64,000 nucleotides of DNA from Dryocola sp032051265 (GCA_032051265.1 DAMBYU010000012.1:24893-88892); one strand, 5' to 3'; positions 50,715 through 60,285 are shown, counted from the stretch's first letter. The notes: a model not told the origin generated them from the letters alone. Program-made: numbers and translations.

Positions 50715-51707
50715 ATGCGACACACAGCTATTTTAGCCACGGCCCTTGCCACACTCGTTACCACCAGTGCTTTCGCGGCCGATCTGCCGGGTAAAGGCAT
50801 TACCGTAAAGCCTGCGCAGAGCACCATCTCAGAAGAGACGTTCCAGACGTTAATTGTCAGCCGCGGGCTTGAAAAACTGGGCTATACGGTGAATAAGCCA
50901 AGCGAAGTTGATTACAACGTGGCCTATACTTCAATCGCCTCTGGCGATACCACTTTTATTGCCACCAACTGGAAGCCGCTGCATGACGATATGTATGCAG
51001 CAGCAGGCGGCGACAAGAAGTTCTATCGTGAAGGTACTTATGTGGAAGGCGCCGCTCAGGGCTACCTTATCGATAAGAAAACCGCAGAGCAGTATAAGAT
51101 AACCAATATCGAGCAGTTAAAAGATCCAAAGATCGCCAAACTGTTTGATACCAATAACGATGGTAAAGCGGACATGACCGGCTGTACGCCGGGCTGGGGC
51201 TGTGAAGCGGTTATCAATCACCAGATTGAAGCCTTTGGCCTGAGCAAAACCGTGGTGCATAACCAGGGTAACTACTCCGCGATGATCGCCGATACCATTA
51301 CCCGTCATAAAGAAGGTAAACCAATCCTGTACTACACCTGGACGCCGTACTGGGTGAGCGATGTGATGGTGCCGGGCAAAGACGTGGTGTGGCTGCAGGT
51401 GCCGTTCTCCTCCATGCCGGGCGCGCAGAAAGATATCGACACTAAACTGCCAAACGGCGCCAACTATGGCTTCCCGGTGAACACCATGCACATCGTGGCG
51501 AACAAAGCCTGGGCTGAGAAAAATCCGCAGGCCGCAAAACTGTTCAGCCTGATGAAGCTGCCGCTGGCAGATATCAACGCCGAGAACGCGATGATGCATG
51601 ACGGTCACGCTTCCGAAGCCGATATTCAGGGTCACGTTGACGGCTGGATCAAAGCTCACCAGGCGAAGTTCGACGGCTGGGTTAAAGAGGCTCTGGCGGC
51701 TAAATAA
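50715..51707 (+). CDS. proX: ProX, periplasmic glycine betaine-binding protein
   Basis: The 330-residue precursor has a signal peptide (LATALATLVTTSAFA, cleaved before ADLPGKG). The betaine-binding aromatic residues lie in the ATNWKPLHDDMY and YTWTPYWVSD regions, and the disulfide candidates are in TGCTPGWGCEA. It delivers glycine betaine and proline betaine to ProVW. Last gene of proU, flanked on both sides by REP-like elements. Confidence 0.95.
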   Translation: MRHTAILATALATLVTTSAFAADLPGKGITVKPAQSTISEETFQTLIVSRGLEKLGYTVNKPSEVDYNVAYTSIASGDTTFIATNWKPLHDDMYAAAGGDKKFYREGTYVEGAAQGYLIDKKTAEQYKITNIEQLKDPKIAKLFDTNNDGKADMTGCTPGWGCEAVINHQIEAFGLSKTVVHNQGNYSAMIADTITRHKEGKPILYYTWTPYWVSDVMVPGKDVVWLQVPFSSMPGAQKDIDTKLPNGANYGFPVNTMHIVANKAWAEKNPQAAKLFSLMKLPLADINAENAMMHDGHASEADIQGHVDGWIKAHQAKFDGWVKEALAAK

Positions 51708-51713
51708 CGCTTC

Positions 51714-51745
51714 GGCGGGTAGCGTCTTGCTTACCCGCCCTACGG
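51714..51745. repeat. REP-like palindrome after proX
   Basis: GGCGGGTAGCGTCTTGCTTACCCGCC repeats the unit before proX with a changed loop and is followed by CTACGG. It is likely a REP element that also protects the transcript 3' end. Confidence 0.65.
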
Positions 51746-51865
51746 TCTGACCCTCTTCCTTCCGGGAGGAGGGTCATCAATCTTTTCCCTCGCCGCACAA
51801 TCCGACTCCTCCCCGCATAAATTTTCGTTATTATTCCCGCTTTCTCATCACTTGCAGAAGATACA

Positions 51866-53047
51866 ATGAAAAATTCCGCACATGGACTGAGCTCCACGCT
51901 GACTGTCCTGATGTCTGTTGCGACCGGGCTTGCGGTTGCCAGTAACTATTACGCGCAGCCCCTGCTTGATACCATCGCGAACGCTTTCTCCCTTTCCATC
52001 AATCAGGCCGGCTTTATTGTTACCGCCGCGCAGCTCGGCTATGCCGCAGGGCTACTGCTGCTGGTGCCGCTGGGCGATATGTTTGAGCGCCGCGGGCTTA
52101 TTGTTTTTATGACCCTGCTGGCCGCAGGCGGCATGCTGATCACCGCCACCAGCCAGACTTTATGGATGATGATCCTCGGCACCGCATTGACCGGCTTGTT
52201 CTCCGTTGTCGCACAGATTCTGGTGCCGCTGGCAGCTCATCTTGCCGAGCCGGAAAAACGTGGAAAAGTCGTCGGCACTATTATGAGCGGCCTTTTACTG
52301 GGTATTTTGCTGGCGCGTACCGTGGCTGGCCTGCTGGCCGATATTGGTGGCTGGCGTACCGTTTACTGGGTGGCGAGCGTGCTGATGGTATTGATGGCGC
52401 TGGCTCTGTGGCGCGGCCTGCCGACGGTAAAACAGGAAAGCCATCTCAATTATCCGCAGCTTCTTGGCTCCGTTTTCAGCCTCTTTATTAAAAACAGCCT
52501 GCTGCGCACCCGCGCTGTGCTGGGTTGCCTGACCTTTGCGAACTTCAGCATCCTGTGGACCTCAATGGCGTTTTTACTGGCCTCACCGCCGTTTAACTTC
52601 TCTGAGGGGGTTATCGGCCTGTTCGGACTGGCCGGCGCTGCCGGGGCGTTAGGCGCGCGTCCTGCGGGCAGTTTCGTTGACAAGGGCAAGGCACATCTCA
52701 CCACGACGATTGGTCTGGCGCTGCTACTGCTGTCGTGGATTGCCACGGCGCTGGGACAGTACTCGGTTATCGCGCTGATTATCGGCATACTGGTGCTGGA
52801 TCTCACGGTTCAGGGTGTACACATTACCAACCAGGCCCTGATTTATCGCATGATGCCGGAAGCCCGTAACCGTCTAACCGCCGGTTACATGACCAGCTAC
52901 TTTATCGGCGGCGCGGCAGGGTCGTTGATTTCGGCAAGCGCCTATCAGCACGCCGGCTGGAACGGGGTCTGTATCGCGGGTGCCGTTATGGCCCTACTAA
53001 ATCTGGTGGTGTGGTGGCGAGGCTATCACCGCCAGGCGGGCTGCTAA
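51866..53047 (+). CDS. MFS transporter (intact YgaY-type)
   Basis: This 393-residue 12-helix major facilitator has the motif-A loop GDMFERRG after helix 2 and the antiporter-like AHLAEPEKRGKVVGTIMSGL. It sits between proX and ygaZ, where E. coli K-12 carries the broken ygaY gene; here the frame is complete. The substrate is unknown; it is drug/H+ antiporter-like. Confidence 0.85.
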   Translation: MKNSAHGLSSTLTVLMSVATGLAVASNYYAQPLLDTIANAFSLSINQAGFIVTAAQLGYAAGLLLLVPLGDMFERRGLIVFMTLLAAGGMLITATSQTLWMMILGTALTGLFSVVAQILVPLAAHLAEPEKRGKVVGTIMSGLLLGILLARTVAGLLADIGGWRTVYWVASVLMVLMALALWRGLPTVKQESHLNYPQLLGSVFSLFIKNSLLRTRAVLGCLTFANFSILWTSMAFLLASPPFNFSEGVIGLFGLAGAAGALGARPAGSFVDKGKAHLTTTIGLALLLLSWIATALGQYSVIALIIGILVLDLTVQGVHITNQALIYRMMPEARNRLTAGYMTSYFIGGAAGSLISASAYQHAGWNGVCIAGAVMALLNLVVWWRGYHRQAGC

Positions 53048-53090
53048 TAATCCTTTACAACCTTTGTGGGCATTTGGGGGTGTTAAGGCC

Positions 53091-53115
53091 AGGGACAGTC
53101 TGTTAAGGTGTCCCT
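53091..53115 (+). promoter_or_regulatory. Hairpin between the MFS gene and ygaZ
   Basis: AGGGACA (53091-53097) and TGTCCCT (53109-53115) form a 7-bp stem with an 11-base loop, about 45 bp after the MFS stop. T-rich sequence follows only loosely; it may be a weak terminator. Confidence 0.4.
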
Positions 53116-53164
53116 GATTATTAATTTGAGTGACATTAACGCTGGTTATTTATAAATAATTAAT

Positions 53165-53902
53165 ATGGAAAGTCCCGCAACAATTTCTACTGATAATCAA
53201 CCTGTTGAAGCAACCTGGCTTGAGGGACTGAAAGACAGTTTACCCATCGTCATCAGCTATATTCCCGTTGCCTTCGCCTTTGGCCTCAACGCCACTAAGC
53301 TTGGATTCACTCCGCTCGAGAGCCTGTTTTTCTCCTGTATTATTTACGCCGGCGCCAGCCAGTTCGTGATCACCGCGCTGCTCGCGGCGGGTAGCTCCCT
53401 GTGGGTTGCAGCGCTCACCGTCATGGCTATGGATGTGCGCCACGTACTGTATGGCCCTTCCCTGCGTAGCCGTATTACAAAAACGCTCAGTAAGCCGAAA
53501 ACCGCCGTCTGGGCCTTTGGTCTGACAGACGAAGTGTTCGCTGCCGCCACCGCGAAGCTGGTAAGGGATAACCGCCGCTGGAGCGAAAACTGGATGATCG
53601 GCATCGCTTTCTGCTCCTGGTTCTCCTGGGTGCTTGGTACGGCTCTGGGGTCGTGGTCCGGCAACGGTTTACTTGACGATTTCCCGGCGGTGGAAGCCGC
53701 GCTGAGCTTTATGCTGCCCGCGCTGTTCCTCAGTTTTCTGCTCGCCTCATTCCAGCGCAAGCAATCCTGGACCGTGGCTGCGGCGCTTGCAGGTGCGCTG
53801 CTGGGCGTCACCCTGGTGTCGATCCCGGCGGCCATTTTAGCGGGCATTGTCTGCGGCTGCCTGGCAGCGCTGGTGCAATCGCGCCGTCACGAGGAGGCCT
53901 GA
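53165..53902 (+). CDS. ygaZ: YgaZ, large subunit of the L-valine exporter
   Basis: This 245-residue AzlC-family membrane protein has SLPIVISYIPVAFAFGLNAT, FFSCIIYAGASQFVITALLA and MAMDVRHVLYGPSLRSRI. With YgaH it exports L-valine and other branched-chain residues in E. coli. The stop overlaps the ygaH start by one base. Confidence 0.93.
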   Translation: MESPATISTDNQPVEATWLEGLKDSLPIVISYIPVAFAFGLNATKLGFTPLESLFFSCIIYAGASQFVITALLAAGSSLWVAALTVMAMDVRHVLYGPSLRSRITKTLSKPKTAVWAFGLTDEVFAAATAKLVRDNRRWSENWMIGIAFCSWFSWVLGTALGSWSGNGLLDDFPAVEAALSFMLPALFLSFLLASFQRKQSWTVAAALAGALLGVTLVSIPAAILAGIVCGCLAALVQSRRHEEA

Positions 53903-54237
53903 TGAGTACGCAAGTGCTGCTGCTCGGCCTGCTGGTCGGTTTAGCTAACTATTTATTCCGCTATCTACCGCTACGTTTGCGGGCAAACGCCCCTCGTCCG
54001 GCAAAGCGCGGCGCAACCGGCGTACTGCTCGATAACATTGGCATCGCGTCGATTTGCGCCCTGCTGGTGGTATCAAGCGCGCCGGAAATCATACAGGACA
54101 GCAAGCGTGCGCTGCCGACGCTTGTCGGCTTCGCCATCCTTGGCATGAGCTTTTATAAAACCCGCAGCATTATCATTCCCACGCTGCTCAGCGCTCTGGG
54201 CTATGGATTAGCCTGGAAACTCTTGATGGTGATATAA
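53902..54237 (+). CDS. ygaH: YgaH, small subunit of the L-valine exporter
   Basis: This 111-residue AzlD-family membrane protein has about four helices (VLLLGLLVGLANYLFRYLPL, LLDNIGIASICALLVVSSAP, IIIPTLLSALGYGLAWKLLM). It forms the exporter with YgaZ, and the translation start is coupled to it. Confidence 0.92.
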   Translation: MSTQVLLLGLLVGLANYLFRYLPLRLRANAPRPAKRGATGVLLDNIGIASICALLVVSSAPEIIQDSKRALPTLVGFAILGMSFYKTRSIIIPTLLSALGYGLAWKLLMVI

Positions 54238-54327
54238 GCCAGACGAGTCAAAACGTTTAAATAATACATTTACTTTATTTGTCACCATCGTTACTATATC
54301 GGCTGCAACTAATGAGGTTATGCCAAA

Positions 54328-54858
54328 ATGGATAGTTCGTTTACGCCCATTGAACAAATGCTAAAATTTCGCGCCAAACGCCATCAGGATTTTCCCTATC
54401 AGGAGATTCTGCTGACCCGTCTGTGTATGCATATGCAGGGGAAGCTGCTGGAAAACCGCAATAAAATGCTGAAAGCTCAGGGGATTAACGAGACGTTGTT
54501 TATGGCGTTAATCACGCTTGAGTCCCAGGAAGACCATAGCATTCAGCCATCCGAGCTGAGCTGTGCGCTGGGTTCGTCACGCACCAACGCGACCCGCATC
54601 GCCGATGAGCTGGAAAAACGCGGCTGGATTGAACGCCGCGAAAGCGACAACGACCGTCGCTGTCTGCATCTGCAGCTGACCGATAAAGGTCACGAATTCC
54701 TGCGTCAGGTCTTACCGCCGCAGCATAACTGCCTGCATGAGCTGTGGTCTTCGCTTAGCGGCACTGAAAAAGAGCAGCTGGAAGCCATTACCCGCAAGCT
54801 GCTTACCCGTCTTGATAAGATGGATGAAGAACAGTCGGTACCTGAAGCCGCGCGCTAA
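54328..54858 (+). CDS. mprA: EmrR/MprA, MarR-family repressor
   Basis: The 176-residue MarR-type winged-helix protein has IQPSELSCALGSSRTNATRI (recognition region) and the wing WIERRESDNDRRCLHLQLTD, almost identical to E. coli MprA. It represses emrAB and is released by uncouplers and other drugs. First gene of the emrRAB operon; a 12-bp inverted repeat separates it from emrA. Confidence 0.95.
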   Translation: MDSSFTPIEQMLKFRAKRHQDFPYQEILLTRLCMHMQGKLLENRNKMLKAQGINETLFMALITLESQEDHSIQPSELSCALGSSRTNATRIADELEKRGWIERRESDNDRRCLHLQLTDKGHEFLRQVLPPQHNCLHELWSSLSGTEKEQLEAITRKLLTRLDKMDEEQSVPEAAR

Positions 54859-54904
54859 GCAGCGCCGTCACACCGAATCGCGTGCCCCAATAAAAGATAA
54901 CCAC

Positions 54905-54938
54905 TTAGAGGCCAGCAACTCACCTTGCTGGCCTCTAA
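54905..54938. promoter_or_regulatory. Long perfect hairpin between mprA and emrA
   Basis: TTAGAGGCCAGC (54905-54916) and GCTGGCCTCTAA (54927-54938) form a perfect 12-bp stem with a 10-base loop. No T tract follows (GATCTAAC), so it probably modulates rather than ends transcription into emrAB, for example by differential mRNA stability. Confidence 0.6.
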
Positions 54939-54994
54939 GATCTAACAGGTCGGTCTTTAGCCGATCACAATAATAAAAAAGTGTGGAGATAAGC

Positions 54995-56167
54995 ATGAGC
55001 GCACATGCGGAGACTCAAAACCCGCAGCAACCGGCAAAAAAGAAAGGCAAACGTAAAGGCGCCCTTCTGCTGTTGACCCTGCTGTTTGTAATTATTGCTG
55101 TGGCATACGGGATCTATTGGTTTTTGGTATTACGTCATTACGAAAATACGGACGACGCGTATGTGGCGGGGAACCAGGTACAGATTATGTCCCAGGTTTC
55201 CGGCAGCGTAACTAAGGTCTGGGCTGATAATACCGACTTCGTCAAAGAGGGAGACGTGCTGGTAACGCTCGACCAGGCTGACGCTGAGCAGGCGTTTGAC
55301 AAAGCACAGACCGTGCTGGCATCAAGCGTGCGCCAGACGCGCCAGCAGATGATCAACAGCAAGCAGTATCAGGCCACTATCGAACTGAAAAAGACCGCAC
55401 TGGCACAGGCGCAAAGCGATCTGAACCGCCGTGTGCCTTTAGGCAGCGCGAACCTGATTGGCCGTGAAGAGCTGCAACACGCTCGCGATGCGGTAGCGTC
55501 CGCGCAGGCTGACCTTAATGTTGCTGTTGAACAATACAACGCGAACCAGGCGATGATTCTGGGCAGCAAGCTTGAGGATCAGCCGAATGTGAAACAGGCC
55601 GCTGCCGATTTACGTAACGCCTGGATGGCGCTGCAACGTACCAAAATCGTCAGCCCGATGACCGGCTATGTTTCCCGTCGTGCCGTACAGGTTGGCGCCC
55701 AAATCAGCCCGACAACGCCGCTGATGGCTATCGTGCCGGCCAGCGGACTGTGGGTGGATGCCAACTTCAAAGAGACGCAGCTTGCGCATATGCGTATCGG
55801 CCAGTCCGCCACCGTGGTCAGCGATATTTATGGCGACGATGTGGAATACACCGGCAAAGTGGTCGGTCTGGATATGGGGACCGGCAGCGCCTTCTCTTTA
55901 CTGCCAGCCCAGAACGCCACCGGTAACTGGATCAAAGTGGTTCAGCGCTTGCCGGTCCGTATCGAGCTGGATGCAAAGCAGCTTGAACAGCATCCGCTGC
56001 GCATCGGCCTGTCTACTTTAGTCACCGTAAACACCTCAAACCGCGACGGCAGCGTGCTGGCAAACCAGGCTCGTACCTCTCCGGCGTATGAAAGTAACGC
56101 GCGCGAGCTGCAGCTGGAACCGGTTAACGAACTGATAAACCAGATTATCCAGGCAAATGCGGGTTAA
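54995..56167 (+). CDS. emrA: EmrA, membrane fusion protein of the EmrAB-TolC pump
   Basis: The 390-residue protein has one N-terminal membrane helix (ALLLLTLLFVIIAVAYGIYW), a biotinyl-lipoyl-like domain (VQIMSQVSGSVTKVWADNTD), a coiled-coil hairpin (about 95-190) and a beta-barrel domain. It links EmrB to TolC. ATG 54995 was chosen over the GTG at 54983 by homology and size. It lies 15 bp upstream of emrB. Confidence 0.95.
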   Translation: MSAHAETQNPQQPAKKKGKRKGALLLLTLLFVIIAVAYGIYWFLVLRHYENTDDAYVAGNQVQIMSQVSGSVTKVWADNTDFVKEGDVLVTLDQADAEQAFDKAQTVLASSVRQTRQQMINSKQYQATIELKKTALAQAQSDLNRRVPLGSANLIGREELQHARDAVASAQADLNVAVEQYNANQAMILGSKLEDQPNVKQAAADLRNAWMALQRTKIVSPMTGYVSRRAVQVGAQISPTTPLMAIVPASGLWVDANFKETQLAHMRIGQSATVVSDIYGDDVEYTGKVVGLDMGTGSAFSLLPAQNATGNWIKVVQRLPVRIELDAKQLEQHPLRIGLSTLVTVNTSNRDGSVLANQARTSPAYESNARELQLEPVNELINQIIQANAG

Positions 56168-56182
56168 TCCAGCGGAGGTTGT

Positions 56183-57721
56183 ATGGCACAGCAAAAACCG
56201 CTAGAAGGCGCCCAACTGGTCATTATGACCATCGCGTTATCGATGGCGACCTTTATGCAGGTGCTGGACTCCACCATCGCAAACGTGGCGATCCCGACCA
56301 TTGCCGGTAACCTTGGCTCCTCCATGAGCCAGGGTACATGGGTAATTACCTCGTTTGGCGTGGCAAACGCCATCTCGATCCCCCTGACCGGCTGGCTTGC
56401 CAAACGCATCGGCGAAGTCAAACTGTTCATGTGGTCGACGATACTGTTTGTTATCGCATCCTGGGCGTGCGGCGTGTCCAACAGCCTGGAAATGCTGATC
56501 TTCTTCCGCGTGATTCAGGGGGTGGTCGCCGGGCCGCTAATCCCGCTGTCGCAGAGTCTACTGCTCAATAACTATCCGCCAGCAAAGCGAAGCATCGCGC
56601 TGGCGTTATGGTCGATGACGGTTATCGTTGCGCCTATCTGCGGGCCAATTCTTGGTGGTTATATCAGTGATAATTACCACTGGGGCTGGATCTTCTTTAT
56701 CAACGTGCCGATTGGCGCCGCGGTAGTGCTGATGACCCTGCAAACGCTGCGCGGCCGCGAAACCAGGACGGAACAACGCCGCATTGACGCCATCGGCCTT
56801 GCGCTGCTGGTGGTCGGCATCGGCAGCCTGCAGATCATGCTCGACCGGGGTAAAGAGCTGGACTGGTTTAACTCTACGGAAATCGTGGTGTTAACCGTGG
56901 TAGCGGTGGTGACGATAAGCTTCCTGATAGTCTGGGAGCTGACCGACGAGAACCCGATAGTCGACCTGTCGCTGTTTAAGTCGCGAAACTTTACCATCGG
57001 CTGTCTGTGCATCAGCCTTGCCTACATGCTCTACTTCGGCGCGATTGTTCTGCTGCCGCAGCTGTTGCAGGAGGTATATGGCTACACTGCCACCTGGGCG
57101 GGGCTTGCCTCGGCGCCGGTTGGGCTGATCCCCGTGCTGCTGTCGCCAATCATTGGCCGTTTCGCGCATAAGCTCGATATGCGCCGGCTGGTCACGTTCA
57201 GCTTTATTATGTACGCGGTCTGCTTCTACTGGCGTGCCTATACTTTCGAGCCGGGAATGGATTTTGGCGCGTCCGCCTGGCCGCAGTTTATTCAGGGCTT
57301 CGCCGTGGCATGCTTCTTTATGCCGCTGACGACCATCACGCTTTCCGGCCTGCCTCCGGAACGTATGGCTGCGGCATCGAGCCTGTCGAACTTTACCCGT
57401 ACGCTTGCCGGCTCGATAGGCACATCGATTACGACTACGCTTTGGACCAACCGCGAGGCGCTGCACCATGCGCAGTTAACCGAGTCGGTCACGCCGTTTA
57501 ATCCAAATGCGGTGGAAGCCTATAACCAGCTGCAGGGTTTAGGGATGACGCAGCAGCAGGCTTCCGGCTATATCGCGCAGCAGATAACCAACCAGGGACT
57601 GATTATCTCGGCTAACGAGATATTCTGGATCTCGGCCGGGATTTTTGTACTGCTGTTAAGTCTGATATGGTTTGCCAAACCTCCGTTTGGCGCGGGCGGT
57701 GGCGGCAGCGGCGCGCACTAG
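56183..57721 (+). CDS. emrB: EmrB, DHA2-family multidrug efflux permease
   Basis: The 512-residue, 14-helix MFS transporter of the EmrAB-TolC tripartite pump exports hydrophobic uncouplers and antibiotics such as nalidixic acid in E. coli. Seen are QVLDSTIANVAIPTIAG (motif D1), WLAKRIGEVKLF (motif A) and GPILGGYISD (motif C). A strong terminator follows. Confidence 0.95.
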   Translation: MAQQKPLEGAQLVIMTIALSMATFMQVLDSTIANVAIPTIAGNLGSSMSQGTWVITSFGVANAISIPLTGWLAKRIGEVKLFMWSTILFVIASWACGVSNSLEMLIFFRVIQGVVAGPLIPLSQSLLLNNYPPAKRSIALALWSMTVIVAPICGPILGGYISDNYHWGWIFFINVPIGAAVVLMTLQTLRGRETRTEQRRIDAIGLALLVVGIGSLQIMLDRGKELDWFNSTEIVVLTVVAVVTISFLIVWELTDENPIVDLSLFKSRNFTIGCLCISLAYMLYFGAIVLLPQLLQEVYGYTATWAGLASAPVGLIPVLLSPIIGRFAHKLDMRRLVTFSFIMYAVCFYWRAYTFEPGMDFGASAWPQFIQGFAVACFFMPLTTITLSGLPPERMAAASSLSNFTRTLAGSIGTSITTTLWTNREALHHAQLTESVTPFNPNAVEAYNQLQGLGMTQQQASGYIAQQITNQGLIISANEIFWISAGIFVLLLSLIWFAKPPFGAGGGGSGAH

Positions 57722-57732
57722 CTTAAAAAAAT

Positions 57733-57756
57733 AAAAAGGGCCATCTGGCCCTTTTT
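57733..57756. terminator. emrB terminator
   Basis: AAAAAGGGCC-ATCT-GGCCCTTTTT is a perfect, bidirectional Rho-independent terminator 12 bp after emrB. Confidence 0.9.
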
Positions 57757-57862
57757 GCTGTCCGCAGTCTGGCGGTTTTGCAGCACAGGTTGTCAGTTTT
57801 GCGCCAGTAATCTTCGCCCCGGGTTGTCAGGATAAAGGCTGACCGAGACCAGGAGAAACATC

Positions 57863-59527
57863 ATGCTGCAAGACCCGTCACAAAAATACCTTCCGCATCA
57901 GCCCGTCCATTTGCCCGACCGCCAGTGGCCGGACAAACAGCTGACCCATGCGCCACGCTGGCTTTCCACCGATCTGCGCGACGGGAATCAGGCGCTGGCC
58001 GAACCGATGGACGGCGCGCGCAAGCTGCGTTTCTGGGAACAGCTGCTCAAATGCGGATTTAAAGAGATTGAGGTCGCTTTTCCGTCCGCCTCGGAGACAG
58101 ATTTTCAGTTTGTTCGCCAGCTGATTGAAGAGCAACGCATACCGGAGGAGGTCACCATTCAGGTACTGACTCAGGCGCGCTGCGATCTTATTGAACGCAC
58201 CTTTGCCGCACTTGCTGGTGCAAACCGTGCCACGGTGCATCTTTATAACGCCACGGCGCCGCTCTTCCGTCGTCTGGTGTTCCGTCAGAGCAAAGAGGAA
58301 ATTATCCAGCTGGCGGTCAGCGCTACGCGCCAGATCCGGACGCTGTGTGAAGCAAACCCGCAAACAAAGTGGAGCTATGAATACTCCCCCGAAACGTTTT
58401 GCTTTACCGAGCCTGATTTCGCCCTGCAAATCTGCGAGGCGGTGGCCGATGTCTGGGAGCCTTGTATCGAAAGGCCGATGATCGTCAACCTGCCCGCGAC
58501 CGTGGAGGTGAATACGCCGAACGTGTATGCCGATCAGATTGAGTATTTTTGTCGTCACTTCACACGACGCAGCGCGGTATGTATCAGTATCCATCCTCAT
58601 AATGACCGCGGGAGCGGTGTCGCAAGCGCCGAACTGGCATTACTGGCGGGCGCCGACCGGGTAGAAGGTTGCCTTTTCGGCAACGGCGAACGCACCGGCA
58701 ACGTCTGCCTCGTTACCCTGGCGATGAATCTCTACAGCCAGGGCGTCTCTCCGCATCTGGACTTCAGCGATATGAAGCAGCTTGTGGAGCTGGTGGAGCA
58801 CTGCAATCAGCTAGCGGTGCATCCTCGCCACCCTTATGCCGGGAAGCTCGCCTTTACCGCCTTTTCCGGTTCGCATCAGGATGCCATCAAAAAGGGTTTT
58901 ACGGCTCGCCAGCAGTCCGCCTCCCCTCGCTGGGAGATGCCCTATCTGCCTGTAGATCCCAACGATATCGGCTGTAGCTACGAAGCAGTGATTCGAATAA
59001 ACAGCCAGTCAGGCAAAAGCGGCGCCGCGTGGATGCTGGAGCAGAACCACGGGCTGGTGTTGCCGCGCAGCCTGCAACAGGATTTTAGCCGCCATGTGCA
59101 GTTACAGACTGACCGGGACGGCAATGAGATGACGTTGAGCGCGCTCTGGCAGCTATTTCGTGAGCTCTATGGCCCCCATCAGCACGCCGGGCGGCAGCTT
59201 CTGGATTACCGCAGCGAAAGTCAGGCAGATGGCGTCCTGTCGCTACAGGCGCGTATTCAGACCGAAGGAGGCATGCTGAGTCTGCAGGGGAAAGGCAACG
59301 GGCTGCTTTCCGCCGCTACCGATGCGTTGAAAAAGCAGCTTAACCTCGCTTTTGCTATTGAAGATTACCATGAGCATACGCTTGGCAGACACAGCGAGAG
59401 CCGCTCGGCGGCCTATATTCGCCTTACCTTTGCTAAAGGCGAAAGTCGCTGGGGCGTGGGCATCGACAATGATGTCTCGCGCGCCTCCTTGCAGGCGTTG
59501 CTTAACGCTCTACCGTTAGAGGGTTAG
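57863..59527 (+). CDS. leuA: 2-isopropylmalate synthase (type-2 LeuA) or related DRE-TIM enzyme
   Basis: The 554-residue enzyme is of the long LeuA2 type. The catalytic domain has STDLRDGNQALAEPM (metal/catalytic Arg-Asp), SISIHPHNDRGSGVA (metal His pair) and LFGNGERTGNVCL. A linker (YLPVDPNDIGCSYEAVIRIN) leads to a C-terminal LeuA dimer/allosteric domain. The reaction is acetyl-CoA + 2-oxoisovalerate to 2-isopropylmalate. It is far from a leuABCD operon and convergent with an AraC regulator, so it is probably a second, separately regulated enzyme. AGGAGA lies 6 bases before the ATG. Confidence 0.82.
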   Translation: MLQDPSQKYLPHQPVHLPDRQWPDKQLTHAPRWLSTDLRDGNQALAEPMDGARKLRFWEQLLKCGFKEIEVAFPSASETDFQFVRQLIEEQRIPEEVTIQVLTQARCDLIERTFAALAGANRATVHLYNATAPLFRRLVFRQSKEEIIQLAVSATRQIRTLCEANPQTKWSYEYSPETFCFTEPDFALQICEAVADVWEPCIERPMIVNLPATVEVNTPNVYADQIEYFCRHFTRRSAVCISIHPHNDRGSGVASAELALLAGADRVEGCLFGNGERTGNVCLVTLAMNLYSQGVSPHLDFSDMKQLVELVEHCNQLAVHPRHPYAGKLAFTAFSGSHQDAIKKGFTARQQSASPRWEMPYLPVDPNDIGCSYEAVIRINSQSGKSGAAWMLEQNHGLVLPRSLQQDFSRHVQLQTDRDGNEMTLSALWQLFRELYGPHQHAGRQLLDYRSESQADGVLSLQARIQTEGGMLSLQGKGNGLLSAATDALKKQLNLAFAIEDYHEHTLGRHSESRSAAYIRLTFAKGESRWGVGIDNDVSRASLQALLNALPLEG

Positions 59528-60285
59528 TCACAAAAGTAGTCGCTCGGTGAAATACCGAGGGTACGGCGAAACATGGCGCTAAAAGCGCTGTGGCTTTCGT
59601 ATCCCAGCTCCAGCGCCACACGCAGTACCGATTGACCCTGAGCAAGGCGGCTTAAGGCCTCCATCAGCCTTGCCCGACGCACCCATTCGCCATACGCAAG
59701 GCCGGTTTGCTGGCGAAAATGGCGCAGCAGGGTTCGTTGGCTAACGTTGAGCTGCCGGGCCGCCAGCTCCGTCGTCCATGGCCTGCCAGGCTCGGCCTGG
59801 ATCTGACGACATAAAGCCTGCAACGTTGCGGTTTCAGGCTCCGGCAGGTTAAACGGCAGCACCGTCATGACACGGATCTCATCGAGGATTAGCTCGTAGA
59901 TCCGCTCTTCTCTGCTCCCGGCACAATAGGTTTCAGGCAGCGTAAGCGAGGTAACGATCAGCTCACGCAGGAGGGCGGAGACCTGCACAACCTGGCATAC
60001 TGAGGGTAAATCTGCTCTGGCAAAGGGATCGATAAACAATGTTCTGGCGGCGACGTTTCCCGTTACATGCAGACGATGCCGCGTGCCCGCGGGAAGCCAG
60101 ACGCCGCGACCGGGGGGTACGACCCAGCAGCCCTGCTCCGTTTCAACTCGCGCCACCCCGCTTAACGTATGCAGCAATTGCGCGCAGTCATGACTGTGCC
60201 AGGGTTCCATCGCCCCATGGGAATAGTCATGGGCGAAAGGCACCAGCGGGCGTGTGGCGAAGCTGAACTGAAGCGAGGTCGACAT
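59524..60285 (-). CDS. AraC-family regulator with N-terminal cupin
   Basis: The 253-residue protein has an N-terminal cupin (AMEPWHSHDCAQLLHTLSGV, VVPPGRGVWLPAGTRHRLHV) and a C-terminal pair of HTH motifs (TTELAARQLNVSQRTLLRHF; VALELGYESHSAFSAMFRRT). This layout resembles NimR-type regulators that control adjacent efflux genes. The stop overlaps the stop of the convergent leuA-like gene by 4 bases. The target is unknown. Confidence 0.85.
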   Translation of the reverse strand: MSTSLQFSFATRPLVPFAHDYSHGAMEPWHSHDCAQLLHTLSGVARVETEQGCWVVPPGRGVWLPAGTRHRLHVTGNVAARTLFIDPFARADLPSVCQVVQVSALLRELIVTSLTLPETYCAGSREERIYELILDEIRVMTVLPFNLPEPETATLQALCRQIQAEPGRPWTTELAARQLNVSQRTLLRHFRQQTGLAYGEWVRRARLMEALSRLAQGQSVLRVALELGYESHSAFSAMFRRTLGISPSDYFCD

